Below, in pieces: positions 24,201 to 29,294 of a stretch of DNA of 29,296 nt. Source of the stretch: Acanthaster planci. Its lineage: Eukaryota; Echinodermata; Asteroidea; Valvatida; Acanthasteridae. The DNA is taken from positions 64,001 to 93,296 of the forward strand of contig NW_019091570.1 in the NCBI RefSeq assembly GCF_001949145.1. Direction: 5' to 3'. Each line of letters begins with the position of its first letter. The stretch's first letter is position 1. Position numbers and translations under genes: made by a program. The notes beneath the pieces were generated by a model. The model was not told where the DNA came from and made no database searches. It saw nothing but the letters and a program-made list of their open reading frames with translations.

Positions 24201-25238
24201 ATCTACAAGGGTGAACAGTTCCAAAAAATGGAACTGAATGCCCAAGTCTCTGCTAAAAACTGCCACATTTCAATGTCTGGCTCAATGTCTGGCTCATTCA
24301 GCCAAGTCTAAATTGGTATTTGGTGGGTTGATTAATGGAGAAACAATGAGGTACTACCACATTTTTACATGTGTAAATAACTTTGAGGAAAAGGTTTTCA
24401 AAAATGTAGTTGCTAAGAAGAATAAACATGAAACATCATGACATCACTCTTTGTTTACATGTGTGCTTTCCTATGGACTTGATGGATTATTTCCTATTCT
24501 CGATGCCATAGGAAGACATGTAAACAAAGGGTGACGTCATTATGTTACAAGTCTGTTAATCCTTCCCAATGATGTTGTACTCTAGGCATGTTAACCACTT
24601 GCTGCTGGGTGCTTTTAAAAATGCAGTGCGCACAGAGAGATTTTCAAGATTTTAAGTTTCTTAAAATTCTTTAAAAATTAATTTTATTTTAAAATTCAGA
24701 CTGAAGGTCTTGTGTTGGTCTTTGTGTTGTCTTGTGATGGTCTTAACTAGTCTCGGCTGCAACACTGGTATTACAAGCAGAATTTGAAACCAAAAACTTT
24801 TGTTCAGATAATATGTTGAGAGGAATGTTAAAAACAGAGCAATTAAATAAAATTGTAAGAAATCAGTTTGTGACTTCATCATGTTGAAATCCTAAGTTTC
24901 ATCTTTAACACATTGGTTTGTGTCTGAACCAAGATTTACCCAGATAAGATTCTTGAGATAGAGGCCTGCAAAGAATTCAACTTTTAGGGTTTGTCATATG
25001 AAAAGTGATGACATCATCATGACATCATGCTTCAAGGACTGTGTTTGCTCTTAGGTCTTTTCCTTAGGGGAGTTTCATGAAAAACTTAAGAGTATTGTTT
25101 CAGATAGGTCTGCAAACTGTCAGTGTGTTATTATTTTCTTTTTCAGTGACAACGTTTATTTCGCAAGTGTTTATTAATGCAAGGGAGCGTTTTGGTATCC
25201 CAAATAGAACCGTGAGCTCCAGAAATGACTTCATACAT
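3106..25238 (+). CDS. Terminal uridylyltransferase, TUT4/TUT7-like (partial gene, six exons)
   Basis: Six exons at 3106-3296, 11154-11405, 16467-16580, 16952-17029, 20197-20422 and 25147-25238 join without frame conflict into about 317 codons (exons 2-4 are phase 0 at both ends; exon 5 leaves one base that exon 6 completes to ATG). In order the product shows a nucleotidyltransferase signature (GSSRNGFGFWNSDMDI) with two catalytic Asp, the third Asp in LDVDVSLYN, the central helical region (CDIGDASKGSLSSYAY), GELWLGFLRFFTEEF of the PAP-associated domain, and the nucleotide-recognition motif DPFDLDHNLGSG. Family knowledge: such enzymes add uridines to 3' ends of RNAs such as pre-let-7 and short-tailed mRNAs, mainly in the cytoplasm. 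The His in DHN aligns with the Cid1 residue that favours UTP. Exon 4 (LYSGEEKP) resembles the C-terminal catalytic module of vertebrate TUT4/7 best. N-terminal exons and CCHC knuckles lie outside the window. All catalytic residues in view are intact, so I infer a live gene. Confidence 0.9.
3563..3963 (+). pseudogene. DIRS-like retrotransposon reverse transcriptase relic
   Basis: Translation gives HHFKIDTLKTAIHLM, CYFVSVDLKDAYYSI and RKYLKFKWKGKLFQF (RT motif A region with catalytic Asp). After a frameshift near 3740-3770 come LFTKVLTRVLSLLRK, AYIDDLLL and LVDSLGFTVHP. The YIDD box and the phrases VDLKDAYYS and SLGFTVHP are typical of DIRS-type (tyrosine-recombinase) retroelements. Breaks: the frameshift after KLFQF and an in-frame TAG right after IDDLLL (3858-3860), with another stop at 3961-3963. 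Only a middle slice of the RT remains; no RNase H or recombinase is recognised next to it. Confidence 0.72.
4078..4121. repeat. Hairpin with 14-bp arms
   Basis: ATTGGCCCGGATAG (4078-4091) pairs with CTATCCGAGCCAAT (4108-4121) with one mismatch and a 16-base loop rich in C. It lies just past the DIRS-like relic and may be a structured part of the same or a neighbouring element. Confidence 0.7.
4573..4909 (+). repeat. Dispersed repeat, copy A
   Basis: It is a direct copy of 10330-10715. Shared landmarks in order are CTAC..GCAAATTTCCCATGCG, a CACAATGCAGCG-GGCCT-GCCACCATGATC block, CTTTTGAGG, CCTTCCTTTGTAA followed by an AT-rich AATTAAA/AATAAAA word, ACCTGGATTTTAT, and a terminal CTGCAGGTGTTTAC..ACTACGAGG. 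Copy A lacks about 50 bp present in copy B after CTTTTGAGG. Both copies stop being alike right after ACTACGAGG, so that is probably a true element end. A polyadenylation-like word near that end suggests a retroelement terminus. Confidence 0.85.
4964..5500 (+). other. GC-rich coding-like block after copy A, unassigned
   Basis: Composition changes sharply to GC-rich here, with a 176-codon open frame on + and long open frames on other frames and on the minus strand. The + product is rich in Pro, Arg and Ser with no motif I recognise. Position beside the terminal repeat suggests a gag-like or untranslated part of a retroelement. A second GC-rich patch (about 5840-6006) reads RFVGILADQSIVVKEG and HACVAKLMSRAGRAPLLSQ before a stop, also unassigned. 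Confidence 0.3.
6010..7600. other. No gene seen (intron 1)
   Basis: AT-rich intronic sequence. Short open frames on both strands show no recognisable protein, and no repeat of the other families listed here was found by eye. Confidence 0.45.
7601..7644. repeat. 44-base perfectly alternating pyrimidine-purine tract
   Basis: From CACGTG at 7601 to CGTACGTA at 7644 every step alternates pyrimidine and purine without exception. Inside lies a perfect 16-bp palindrome at 7613-7628 (CATATACATGTATATG). Such tracts can adopt Z-DNA or cruciform structure. Confidence 0.9.
7831..8487. other. Assembly gap (N run)
   Basis: 657 unresolved bases. Any open frame crossing it is meaningless. The gap lies between the two direct repeat copies of intron 1, where repeats could have broken the assembly. 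Confidence 1.
8521..8847 (-). CDS. Possible exon or relic with one membrane segment, unassigned
   Basis: A minus-strand frame of up to 108 codons contains AYLAAEYATVYKNKNALC followed by a strongly hydrophobic run (LASLALFVLIALCVVA) and then a polar tail. An Ala/Tyr-rich helix before one transmembrane segment recalls the end of dispanin/CD225-type proteins, but I cannot claim homology. There is no clear start codon context or splice site. It could be a chance frame in AT-rich DNA. Confidence 0.22.
   Translation of the reverse strand: MYYFIHSTSPACLIFNKFKVTKTFLIHPFIYQIMMVCAYNQAYLAAEYATVYKNKNALCLASLALFVLIALCVVAQSSLVNPKTENHLELFYKCQDSIILLYILRGAP
8860..9239. other. No gene seen (intron 1)
   Basis: AT-rich sequence with a T run near 9087. 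Nothing recognisable on either strand. Confidence 0.45.
9240..9465. repeat. Degenerate TGGGATCCCA array
   Basis: The 10-bp palindrome TGGGATCCCA, or one-half variants (TGGGAT, ATCCCA), occurs again and again with short spacers such as CCTCAAC and CTTTCAT. Because the unit is self-complementary the array reads alike on both strands and could fold into many alternative hairpins. The open frames over it are artefacts. Confidence 0.85.
9466..10010 (+). other. GC-rich coding-like block before copy B, unassigned
   Basis: One + frame reads SALGPSPASARQAASAQKLG and TPSKRARVGLSRSTASATD before a stop at 9618-9620; a second + frame is open from 9407 to 9982. The products are Ser, Ala and Pro rich with no catalytic motif, resembling the disordered start of a gag-type protein in composition only. 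The stretch to 10330 continues GC-rich with no clear frame. I infer part of the same retroelement debris as repeat copy B. Confidence 0.3.
10330..10715 (+). repeat. Dispersed repeat, copy B
   Basis: Direct repeat of 4573-4909 and the longer copy: it keeps about 50 bp (around 10520-10570) missing from copy A. It ends at the same ACTACGAGG point. It contains AAATAAAATATAACC, a polyadenylation-signal-like word, about 120 bp before that end. See copy A for the shared landmarks. Confidence 0.85.
10716..11153. other. End of intron 1, nothing further seen
   Basis: AT-rich and ends with a pyrimidine-rich acceptor (TTTCTCTATATCTTCAG) for exon 2. No repeat or gene recognised. Confidence 0.6.
11154..11405 (+). 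CDS. TUT4/7-like exon 2 in window: third catalytic Asp
   Basis: The acceptor is TCTTCAG ending at 11153 and the donor is GTAACT after 11405. The exon has 84 codons, phase 0 at both ends. It reads IIEDLAQKLKRHSSL, then ISTAKVPIVKFFDQR, LDVDVSLYNCLAQANT and KIDPRVRQLVYTAKVF. TAKVPIVKF and the VDVSLYN strand with the third carboxylate are hallmark blocks of TUT4/7. It follows exon 1 across a 7.9-kb intron full of retroelement debris and an assembly gap. No stop or frameshift is present. Confidence 0.92.
11406..12455. other. Start of intron 2, no gene seen
   Basis: Open frames at 11463-11690 (+) and 12196-12438 (-) have no recognisable domain. The minus-strand frame ends close to the palindrome at 12456, so the area may be an old transposon, but no family can be named. 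Confidence 0.4.
12456..12485. repeat. Perfect palindrome, 14-bp arms with a 2-base centre
   Basis: CATGTGTGCCTCAT is followed by CA and then its exact reverse complement. It would form a hairpin with a very tight loop or a cruciform. Confidence 0.95.
12486..14232. other. Intron 2, no gene seen
   Basis: Open frames of 60-90 codons occur on both strands but none shows a domain, coding bias or splice context I can support. Confidence 0.45.
14233..14614. mobile_element. Foldback element (MITE) with 108-bp inverted arms
   Basis: The left arm 14233-14340 and right arm 14507-14614 are reverse complements with about two mismatches, separated by a 166-bp spacer. The outer ends read TTTAAC and GTTAAA. 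No transposase is encoded. The near identity of the arms points to recent insertion or arm homogenisation. A decayed relative lies at about 15170-15270. Confidence 0.92.
15170..15270. repeat. Decayed partial copy of the foldback element
   Basis: It shares the spacer word order TTGCCCG..AAGCGGGTAA..GTTTCCCG with 14331-14393 and then the arm word CTTCATGAACCGTTTCTATTT with the right arm of the intact element. The material between these parts in the intact element is missing. Confidence 0.65.
15271..16466. other. End of intron 2, no gene seen
   Basis: A 118-codon minus-strand frame (15919-16275) has no recognisable domain. The stretch ends with the acceptor of exon 3. Confidence 0.45.
16467..16580 (+). 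CDS. TUT4/7-like exon 3 in window: central helices
   Basis: The acceptor is TTCACAG ending at 16466 and the donor is GTATATG after 16580. The exon has 38 codons, phase 0 at both ends. It encodes KCDIGDASKGSLSSYAYTLM followed by a hydrophobic helix and QQRDPPVLPVLQE. The block is nearly invariant across animal TUT4/7 proteins, and in nucleotidyltransferases of this type the Ser-Ser-Tyr region helps bind the nucleotide and triphosphate. The join FVK|KCDIGDAS with exon 2 matches the family spacing exactly. Confidence 0.92.
16952..17029 (+). CDS. TUT4/7-like exon 4 in window: short linker exon
   Basis: This 26-codon exon encodes LYSGEEKPQNIVEG, then RNAWFFSNLKKL, and matches the segment after VLQE in TUT4/7. 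I place the acceptor at AATAG (ends 16951), not at the more obvious TTCAG ending at 16961. The upstream choice keeps phase 0 with exon 3 and adds LYSG, which the family has at this point; the later AG would shift the frame and reach a stop. The donor is GTAGGT after 17029. Intron 3 before it is only 371 bp, by far the shortest here. Confidence 0.82.
17450..18125. repeat. Degenerate AATATTTT / GACTC array
   Basis: The phrase GACTC(A/G)GAATATTTT(C/T) recurs roughly every 20-35 bases with heavy divergence, for example around 17750, 17765, 17790, 17890, 17912 and 17960. It is an old minisatellite rather than coding, although + frames of 75-96 codons run through it. Confidence 0.8.
18108..18280 (+). 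repeat. ~110-bp repeat, first cluster
   Basis: Two consecutive partial units share GAGGATTAAT-TTTTG, GATTGAATG..GGAA(C/T)AAAAA, CAGTA-G-GG and GATCCAGGTTTGGATAAA..AATGCTGAGATGGGG. The same words recur at 18900-19200. Confidence 0.75.
18281..18899. other. Intron 4, no gene seen
   Basis: T-rich sequence between the two clusters of the ~110-bp repeat. The 94-codon + frame here has Phe/Cys/Leu-rich content typical of T-rich DNA and no domain. Confidence 0.5.
18900..19200 (+). repeat. ~110-bp repeat, second cluster
   Basis: About two and a half units repeat the words of 18108-18280: GGGGAAAAAATA..CCACA, GATCCAGGTTTGGAT, AATGCTGAGATGGGG, GTTGAATGCACAGAATGAAAA, and AAGTACGCAGCGGGG. Units differ from each other by many substitutions. 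Confidence 0.75.
19201..19834. other. End part of intron 4, no gene seen
   Basis: A GC-richer patch at about 19570-19830 gives overlapping open frames on both strands without a recognisable domain. It may belong to the repeat whose arm ends at 19863. Confidence 0.4.
20197..20422 (+). CDS. TUT4/7-like exon 5 in window: PAP-associated domain and nucleotide-recognition motif
   Basis: The acceptor is ATTACAG ending at 20196 and the donor is GTAAGT after 20422. The exon has 75 codons plus one base. It encodes ESVGELWLGFLRFFTEEF, a charged segment (VVCIRQHKPLTRFEKMW), and then AIEDPFDLDHNLGSGVSRK. The IEDPFDL-x-HNLG block is the nucleotide-recognition motif; its His corresponds to the Cid1 residue tied to UTP over ATP choice, so uridylation is the likely activity (family knowledge applied to a residue visible here). 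A piggyBac-like MITE begins 25 bp past the exon end. Confidence 0.93.
20448..21039. mobile_element. piggyBac-like non-autonomous element (TTAA-flanked)
   Basis: TTAA (20444-20447) followed by CCACTTGCTGCCGGGG at the left mirrors CCCTGGCAGGAAGTGG followed by TTAA (21040-21043) at the right. TTAA target duplication with short C-rich inverted ends is the hallmark of piggyBac-type transposons. The 592-bp interior encodes no transposase, so this would be a MITE mobilised from elsewhere. It begins 25 bp after exon 5 ends, inside intron 5. Confidence 0.75.
21060..21500. mobile_element. Inverted relative of the piggyBac-like element
   Basis: It starts at another TTAA (21056-21059) with CCACTTGCTGCCGGGG, only 13 bp from the TTAA that ends the first copy. 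Its forward sequence matches the reverse complement of about 20580-21039: shared words include GAACAAAAGACC, TTTTGAAACA-TATACCA, GGACAAAAG and GCTGCAT-CTAATC. The two therefore form a diverged head-to-head inverted repeat of about 450 bp per arm. Its far end is not defined. A third terminus (TTAACCACTTGCTGCTGGG) lies at 24591. Confidence 0.72.
21501..22800. other. Intron 5, no gene seen
   Basis: AT-rich with minus-strand frames of 64-78 codons that show no domain. Nothing repetitive recognised. Confidence 0.45.
22801..23257. mobile_element. pogo/Tigger-like MITE with TA duplication
   Basis: The element begins CAGTGGAGTGTCGCTATACC and its right end, read in reverse, begins CAGTGGAATGTGGCTATAAC, giving inverted ends of about 20 bp with three mismatches. 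TA sits directly outside both ends (22799-22800 and 23258-23259), as expected for Tc1/mariner-superfamily insertion. The CAGT-GA..CTATA-CGA pattern fits pogo/Tigger-type ends. The inside of 457 bp repeats CCGAACA several times and encodes no protein. Confidence 0.88.
23260..23829. other. Intron 5, no gene seen
   Basis: AT-rich; a T run at about 23443-23458. No recognisable frame before the Penelope-like relic begins. Confidence 0.45.
23830..24430 (+). pseudogene. Penelope-like reverse transcriptase relic
   Basis: Pieces in order across frames: ILGFNEKFLRQKLGVALGNK (RT block before the catalytic box), an MRYRDDVLIT box at about 24067-24096 with the paired Asp retained, FLDFIIYKGEQF (24184-24219), then GLINGETMRYYHIF and a basic tail. 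The FNxK..Q..G-A-G, YRDD and FLD-IYK series is characteristic of Penelope-like elements. Stop codons and frameshifts separate the pieces, beginning with a TAA at 24054-24056, so it is dead. A 12-bp tandem duplication (24270-24293) lies in its C-terminal part. No GIY-YIG endonuclease is seen. Confidence 0.68.
24438..24540. mobile_element. Small hairpin MITE
   Basis: The left arm 24438-24476 begins ATGACATCAC and ends CCTATGG. The right arm 24506-24540 is its reverse complement with two mismatches and a 4-base gap, ending GTGACGTCAT. The loop is 29 bases. The arms share TTTGTTTACATGT. It abuts the end of the Penelope-like relic. Confidence 0.85.
24591..24660. repeat. Solo end of the TTAACCACTTGCTGC family
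   Basis: TTAACCACTTGCTGCTGGGTGC matches the termini of the piggyBac-like copies at 20444 and 21056 with one or two changes. No opposite end was found, so the rest is lost or too diverged. Confidence 0.6.
24661..25146. other. End of intron 5, no gene seen
   Basis: AT-rich. Two close copies of ATGACATCAT occur at about 25005-25028, echoing the MITE ends at 24438. The stretch closes with the strong pyrimidine-rich acceptor of exon 6. Confidence 0.5.
25147..25238 (+). CDS. TUT4/7-like exon 6 in window
   Basis: A pyrimidine-rich acceptor (TTTTCTTTTTCAG) ends at 25146 and the donor GTAAGT follows 25238. The first two bases join the last base of exon 5 to make an ATG codon (Met), giving SRK|MTTFISQVFINARERFG, the same junction as vertebrate TUT4/7. 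It ends with SSRNDFIH in phase 0. The next family segment (a short acidic stretch, then a CCHC knuckle) is not found in the remaining 4 kb, so the following intron probably continues past the window. Confidence 0.9.
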
Positions 25239-25440
25239 GTAAGTATCCTTTGACATGAGCATTCATCCTTAGCAATATTACTCAACTATTCAATACTATA
25301 TGGATTTCAATATTGCCAATCTTTATTGTTGGTCATGTCAAATTAGTGTAAGTTTAGGCATTGAGAATTTCTATAAAAACACCAAAGCGGTGTCTAGGAC
25401 TTTATAAACAGTGCTATAACAAATATCACTATACTCAGCA

Positions 25441-25737
25441 TTGGGAAATATGGAGCATTCTCCTTGGATCTACAAGTCCCCCCACTCGTATGAAACATTA
25501 AAATGTTTACTTAGAACTTCTGATAATGACTTGAAATCTAAGGTTAAATATGTTTTTCAGGGGGTTTCGACCAACATGTCATCCACATCATGGGTACATA
25601 CAAATAGAGTAGGGATGGACAATAACTCAATAGGACAATATTGGAATCAGCTACTTTTTGAAAGAGTACCAAATAAAAAAAGATTTTCCAACCCAGAGTT
25701 TGGTTGGAAACTTTGGTTTTCCCAAAAAACTTTGTAG
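25441..25737 (+). other. 98-codon open frame, unassigned
   Basis: The frame from ATG at 25450 (or the TTG at 25441) reads MEHSPWIYKSPHSYETLKC and then NSIGQYWNQLLFERVPNKKR before TAG. Composition is protein-like (Trp, Tyr, charged residues), but I recognise no family. It follows the last TUT exon by about 200 bp and does not continue that protein. Possible transposon relic or chance frame. Confidence 0.25.
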
Positions 25738-25829
25738 ATTCCCATCAACTGATTAAAACTAAACTCATTTTGCTGCAATGAAGTGAGGAGTCAAAACCCA
25801 GAGCTGAACCTGTGAAGATTTCAAAAACA

Positions 25830-26290
25830 TTGAATACAACCATTTAAACATCTATCAACAAAGTTGATGCTCCAAGTCCAGAGATTCCTGAGTTTCAGTT
25901 TTCAAATGGAGCGCTTCAGGTTCTCTTAGTGAATTTCTAAGTAGTCTTCCATCTTATGCAGTGTCCATAGACCACTAGCAGAAAGCATCCTCGCAGCATG
26001 ATGCTTTTACCACCGTGCTTTAATATGGGTATGGTGTTCTTCAGTTTGAAGGTCTTTACCTTCTCTTGCCAAATGTGCTACTGGTCAATTGTAACTGAAA
26101 CTTTCAACTTGATTCTATCAGACCAGTGGACACTCCGCCAGATGCCTCTGTCTTTTTCCTTGTTTTATCTTGCATATTTTGACCTAGTTTGGCAGTAACA
26201 TTTTTGAGTGGCTTTGTTTGTGCTCTGCAGGCTCTTAGCCCATTTCAGTGCAAGACTCTGGAAAGTGGACAATGACACTTTCATGCCCAA
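25830..26290 (-). pseudogene. Tc1-type transposase relic
   Basis: Read on the minus strand the pieces are TKPLKNVTAKLGQNMQDK, then after a frameshift WSDRIKLK (first Asp of the DDE triad, at 26117-26125), NTIPILKHGGKSIMLRGCF (25984 to about 26043), and after further decay HCIRW and RCLNGC. The series KPL-x-AKL, WSD, NTIP..KHGG-SIMLWGC is typical of Tc1 transposases. At least one frameshift and several stops are present, and the second catalytic Asp block (normally before KHTS) is unrecognisable. Inverted ends were not found. Confidence 0.75.
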
Positions 26291-26610
26291 AGCTTCTTAT
26301 TCTTGGCATAGGTGTTCTGACCAATCTTAAAAGGTAGTTGGACATCGCTACATGTACTGCCTGTATTTCTGCACAATCATATGTACAGTACCATGCTACT
26401 TCTAGTCGCCTGTATGACCCCTGGAGAATCCCTGACTTGTGTAACTGAATAAGGCTCATCCTCAGGTCTTAAACATTCCTTTCCTTAACAGCAGCCATGA
26501 GTGGCTGTTGCTTCGATGCCCCAATGCACTGCCCACAGTGTCCCTTGAGAAAAATCAAATTTCATGGCTTAGTTGGCAGAAATGTTCTTCGCATAGTTAT
26601 GGATGTTCAT

Positions 26611-27056
26611 TTAAATGATGACGACATCTCCCCCAGTTGGATAGAGAAAAAAAAAATGGTAAAGATGGTACGAGCGCCTCTGATGACTCCTCTGGTGGCT
26701 GCTACGTAGCCCAAACTCCGAAGCGCAGTGCCTTCCACAGGTGGGACAAGGGACACCATCCCTGGAGAAAGCCCCTGGTACGGTCTCACATGGCGTTGGT
26801 ATCGTTGTTCCTCACGTACGCGATTGTGTGTAGCCTCAAAGCGATCCACAGCCTCATGACTTGCAGTCCGACACGTGTTCCAGTCCGCGGCCAGCTGCTC
26901 CAGCTGGGAAGGTTGAACCCCACACTTCTTCAGGGTGGCCTTGAGATGGTTCTTAAACCTTTTCTTCTGACCTCCAGCGCTGCCTTGACCAGTAGAAAGC
27001 TCACCATAGAAAAGTGTGTGGGGGAGTCTGTCCTCAGGCATCCGGTAGACATGTCC
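26611..27056 (-). pseudogene. LINE ORF, part 5: C-terminal domain with Cys/His finger
   Basis: It starts with GHVYRMPEDRLPHTLFYGEL, then GGQKKRFKNHLKATLKKCGV and a helical segment. In the original open frame the end is scrambled (SLVPPVEGTAL). One frame over, the same DNA reads CPTCGRHCASEFGLRSSHQR then SH (26683-26748), a C-x2-C-x13-H-x3-H finger, and this frame runs on to TAA at 26611-26613. A frameshift between about 26750 and 26790 therefore separates finger and body. A run of ten A (T on this strand) at 26647-26656 lies inside the tail. Confidence 0.82.
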
Positions 27057-27572
27057 GTCGAACGGAATTGCCGTTGAATAATGAGGGCCTCGACACTGAC
27101 ACAGCCTGCTGATTGGAGGATGGAGACGTGTGGAACACGATCTGCCCAGGTCAGCCCGAGAATACGCTGAAGACAGCGAATATGAAAAGCCTCAAGACAT
27201 CTGATGTGGGCTCTGTAGATGGTCCAGGCTTCACAGCCATAGAGCAAGGTGGAGATGCAGATAGCCTTATAAACAGCAACCATTGTAGAGATGGTAATAC
27301 CCCGGTTGAGAAACACTTGGTGTGACAGCCGGCCAAAGGCACTGGAAGCTTTCCTTAACCTGTTTTGGATCTTCCCATCAATACTGCAGGATGAGCTCAA
27401 GATGCTTCCAAGGTAGACAAAGCTGTCAACTTTGTTGATGTTCTCCAACCTAACCCGAAATTGCATATCAGGAGGGAGGTCTTCACAGGACACACGCTGG
27501 TGGACCACTTTCATCTTCCTGGCATTGATGACGGGTCCAGAGCTGGCGTATGTGTCGGCCACGGTGTCAAGG
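27042..27572 (-). pseudogene. LINE ORF, part 4: RT thumb region
   Basis: After the shift, reading continues with RILDTVADTYASSGPVINARK (motif D region), VDSFVYLGSILSS (motif E), FGRLSHQVFLNRGITISTM and YKAICISTLLYGCEAWTIY, followed by HIRCLQRILGLTWADRVP. All are hallmark blocks of this LINE group. Similarity leaves this frame near 27055, where GHVYRMPEDRLP is found in the next frame. The open frame itself extends to 26930 but its last part is out of register. Confidence 0.87.
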
Positions 27573-28037
27573 ATCCTTTAAACCTGCTGCTGAGTGGCTG
27601 ACAAAGGCGGCATCATAAGCATATTGCAGATCAAAGATTGTCTTAGACCAAGTCATAGTCTTGGCTAGCAGTCGTCGCAAGTTATAGAGGCTACCATCGA
27701 CCCGATACTGGAAGGTTATACCACCATTGAGATGGAGCTGGTGTCGGGAAAGGAGAGTCACCGCAACCAGGTAGATGTTGAAAAGGACTGGTGCAAAGAC
27801 ACACCCCTGTTTCACTCCAACTTTGACCTCAAAGGGCTCCAATTGCAGGCCCCCAACAACCACACAAGCAAATATTCCAGTGTGAAACTCCTGAAGGATC
27901 TTTAGAAACCTTGGGGGACATCCGCATTTGGTGAGGATGGTCCAGAGAAGGCTCCTGTTGATGGTGTCAAAAGCCTTGGTGAGATCAACGAAGGCAGCAA
28001 AGAGTTCATGGTGTTGCTCCCTGCACTTCTCTTGCAG
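27567..28037 (-). pseudogene. LINE ORF, part 3: RT palm with altered catalytic box
   Basis: The same frame continues with FAAFVDLTKAFDTINR (motif A with its catalytic Asp), VGVKQGCVFAPVLFNIYL (motif B), NLRRLLAKT and then YAYDAAF (motif C, 27612-27623). Motif C normally reads [YF]ADD; here the first of the two Asp is Tyr (GAT to TAT), which removes a metal ligand. The frame then ends at TGA (27567-27569), shortly after a shift near 27573 that moves the rest into another frame. Confidence 0.88.
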
Positions 28038-28256
28038 CTAATGAGCCACAAATATCATATCTGTTTTGCTCATATCCTTACGAAAACCACACTGTGATTT
28101 AGGGAGGACTATGTTGGAGATGGAGGAAAGGAGGCGGGAAAGCATAACCCTTGCCAGGATCTTTCCAGCAACAGCCAGGAGAGAGATGCCATGGTAGTTG
28201 CCGCAGATGGATTTGTCCCCCTTCCTCTTGTACACGGTGACAATATTAGCATCCTT
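28038..28256 (-). pseudogene. LINE ORF, part 2: RT fingers
   Basis: In frame with part 1, the sequence gives TVYKRKGDKSICGNYHGISL (the NYRPISLL block with two changes), KILARVMLSRLLSSI and QCGFRKDMSKTDMIF (the QxGFR-G-STxD block). It ends at an in-frame TAG (28038-28040) where family members usually have Gln, again a point change rather than a frameshift. Confidence 0.87.
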
Positions 28257-29294
28257 TCACTGCTGTGGGAGGGACTCAGCTGCCCAGGCGTCACAGATGA
28301 AGCAGTGCAGACGATGAAGGAGCACGGGTCTGCCGTACCTGAAGATCTCGCCAAGGATCCTATCTGGTCCAGCCGCCTTGTTGTTTTTAAGGCACTTAGC
28401 AGCCTGATGGATATCGGCAAAGGATGGAGGATTGTCCAGCTGAGTGATGGGTGACAGGGTGCTTGGGTCAATGGGGTTAACAAGGTTGAGGAGCTCGCTA
28501 AAATGCTCAGCCCAGCGGGCAAGAATGCCTTGGCAGTCCTTGATGAGGGTAGAGTTCACAGCAGATTTCACAGGAACTGAAGTGCCTCTGATCGGTCCGT
28601 GGATGGTCTTAACTGTGTCATAGAAACCCTGAAGATCATGGGTGTCAGCAAGGCCTTGGATCTCATAGGCCTTGTTCCTCAAGTCATTTTTCATCTGCCA
28701 GAGACGGGTCTGTGCAACGGAGCGAAGCTCAACAAAATAGGCTTGGAGGGTGCTAGAGGATGGGTTATTGATAACGGCATCTTGTGCAGCATTCTTCCTC
28801 TTCAGGAGGTTGTGAATCTCTGTAGAGGTGTCATCAAACCAATCCTGATGACGTCTGCGAGTGTGACCCAAGACCCCAGTGGCGACCTCAAGGATTGTGG
28901 ACGACAGAGTGCTCCATTGGTCTGTGAAGGATCCATCAGTGAAAGCGGTGGACTCGCTAGCTGCATTTATGGGCCTGGAAGCAGCACAAGACACGGAGAG
29001 AGAAGTTGAGGTAGAAACAGTCAGAGCACTGGCCAAACTCTCCTGCAATTGGTGCTTCTTGCTGAGATCCCGTAGGGCACCACAGTTAAGCCCTCGTCTG
29101 CCAGCTCTCTTTCGAAAAGGAGGACAAATCCTGAGCTGAAAAATGGAGCGAACTAGACGGTGGTCAGTCCAGCACTCGGCACCTTGAAGAACTCTGGTGA
29201 TGGAGACGTCACTAAGATCACAGCGCCGGACTATAACATAGTCGATTAGGCGCCAGTGCTTGGAGCGGGGATGCATCCATGTGGTTTTAACCAC
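28257..29294 (-). pseudogene. LINE ORF, part 1: endonuclease C-terminus, linker, RT start
   Basis: 345 codons are open from the window edge. The start reads TTWMHPRSKHWRLIDYVIVR and then ECWTDHRLV, the last endonuclease motif with the catalytic Asp-His pair. A Ser/Thr-rich linker with a basic stretch (DTSTEIHNLLKRKNAAQDA) follows. RT block 0/1 comes at the end as KCLKNNKAAGPDRILGEIFR. The frame stops at TGA (28257-28259), where relatives have a Trp codon after the final QQ, and reading resumes in the same frame as part 2. The stop is a single-base nonsense change. Confidence 0.88.

Noticed and set aside
24270-24293. 12-bp tandem duplication (TCAATGTCTGGC twice) in the Penelope-like relic
   Set aside because: A single short duplication in dead sequence is ordinary slippage and not worth a separate finding.
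26637-29139. Long + strand frames (for example 146, 136 and 87 codons) at the right end
   Set aside because: They are antisense shadows of the minus-strand LINE ORF, which has clear RT motifs.
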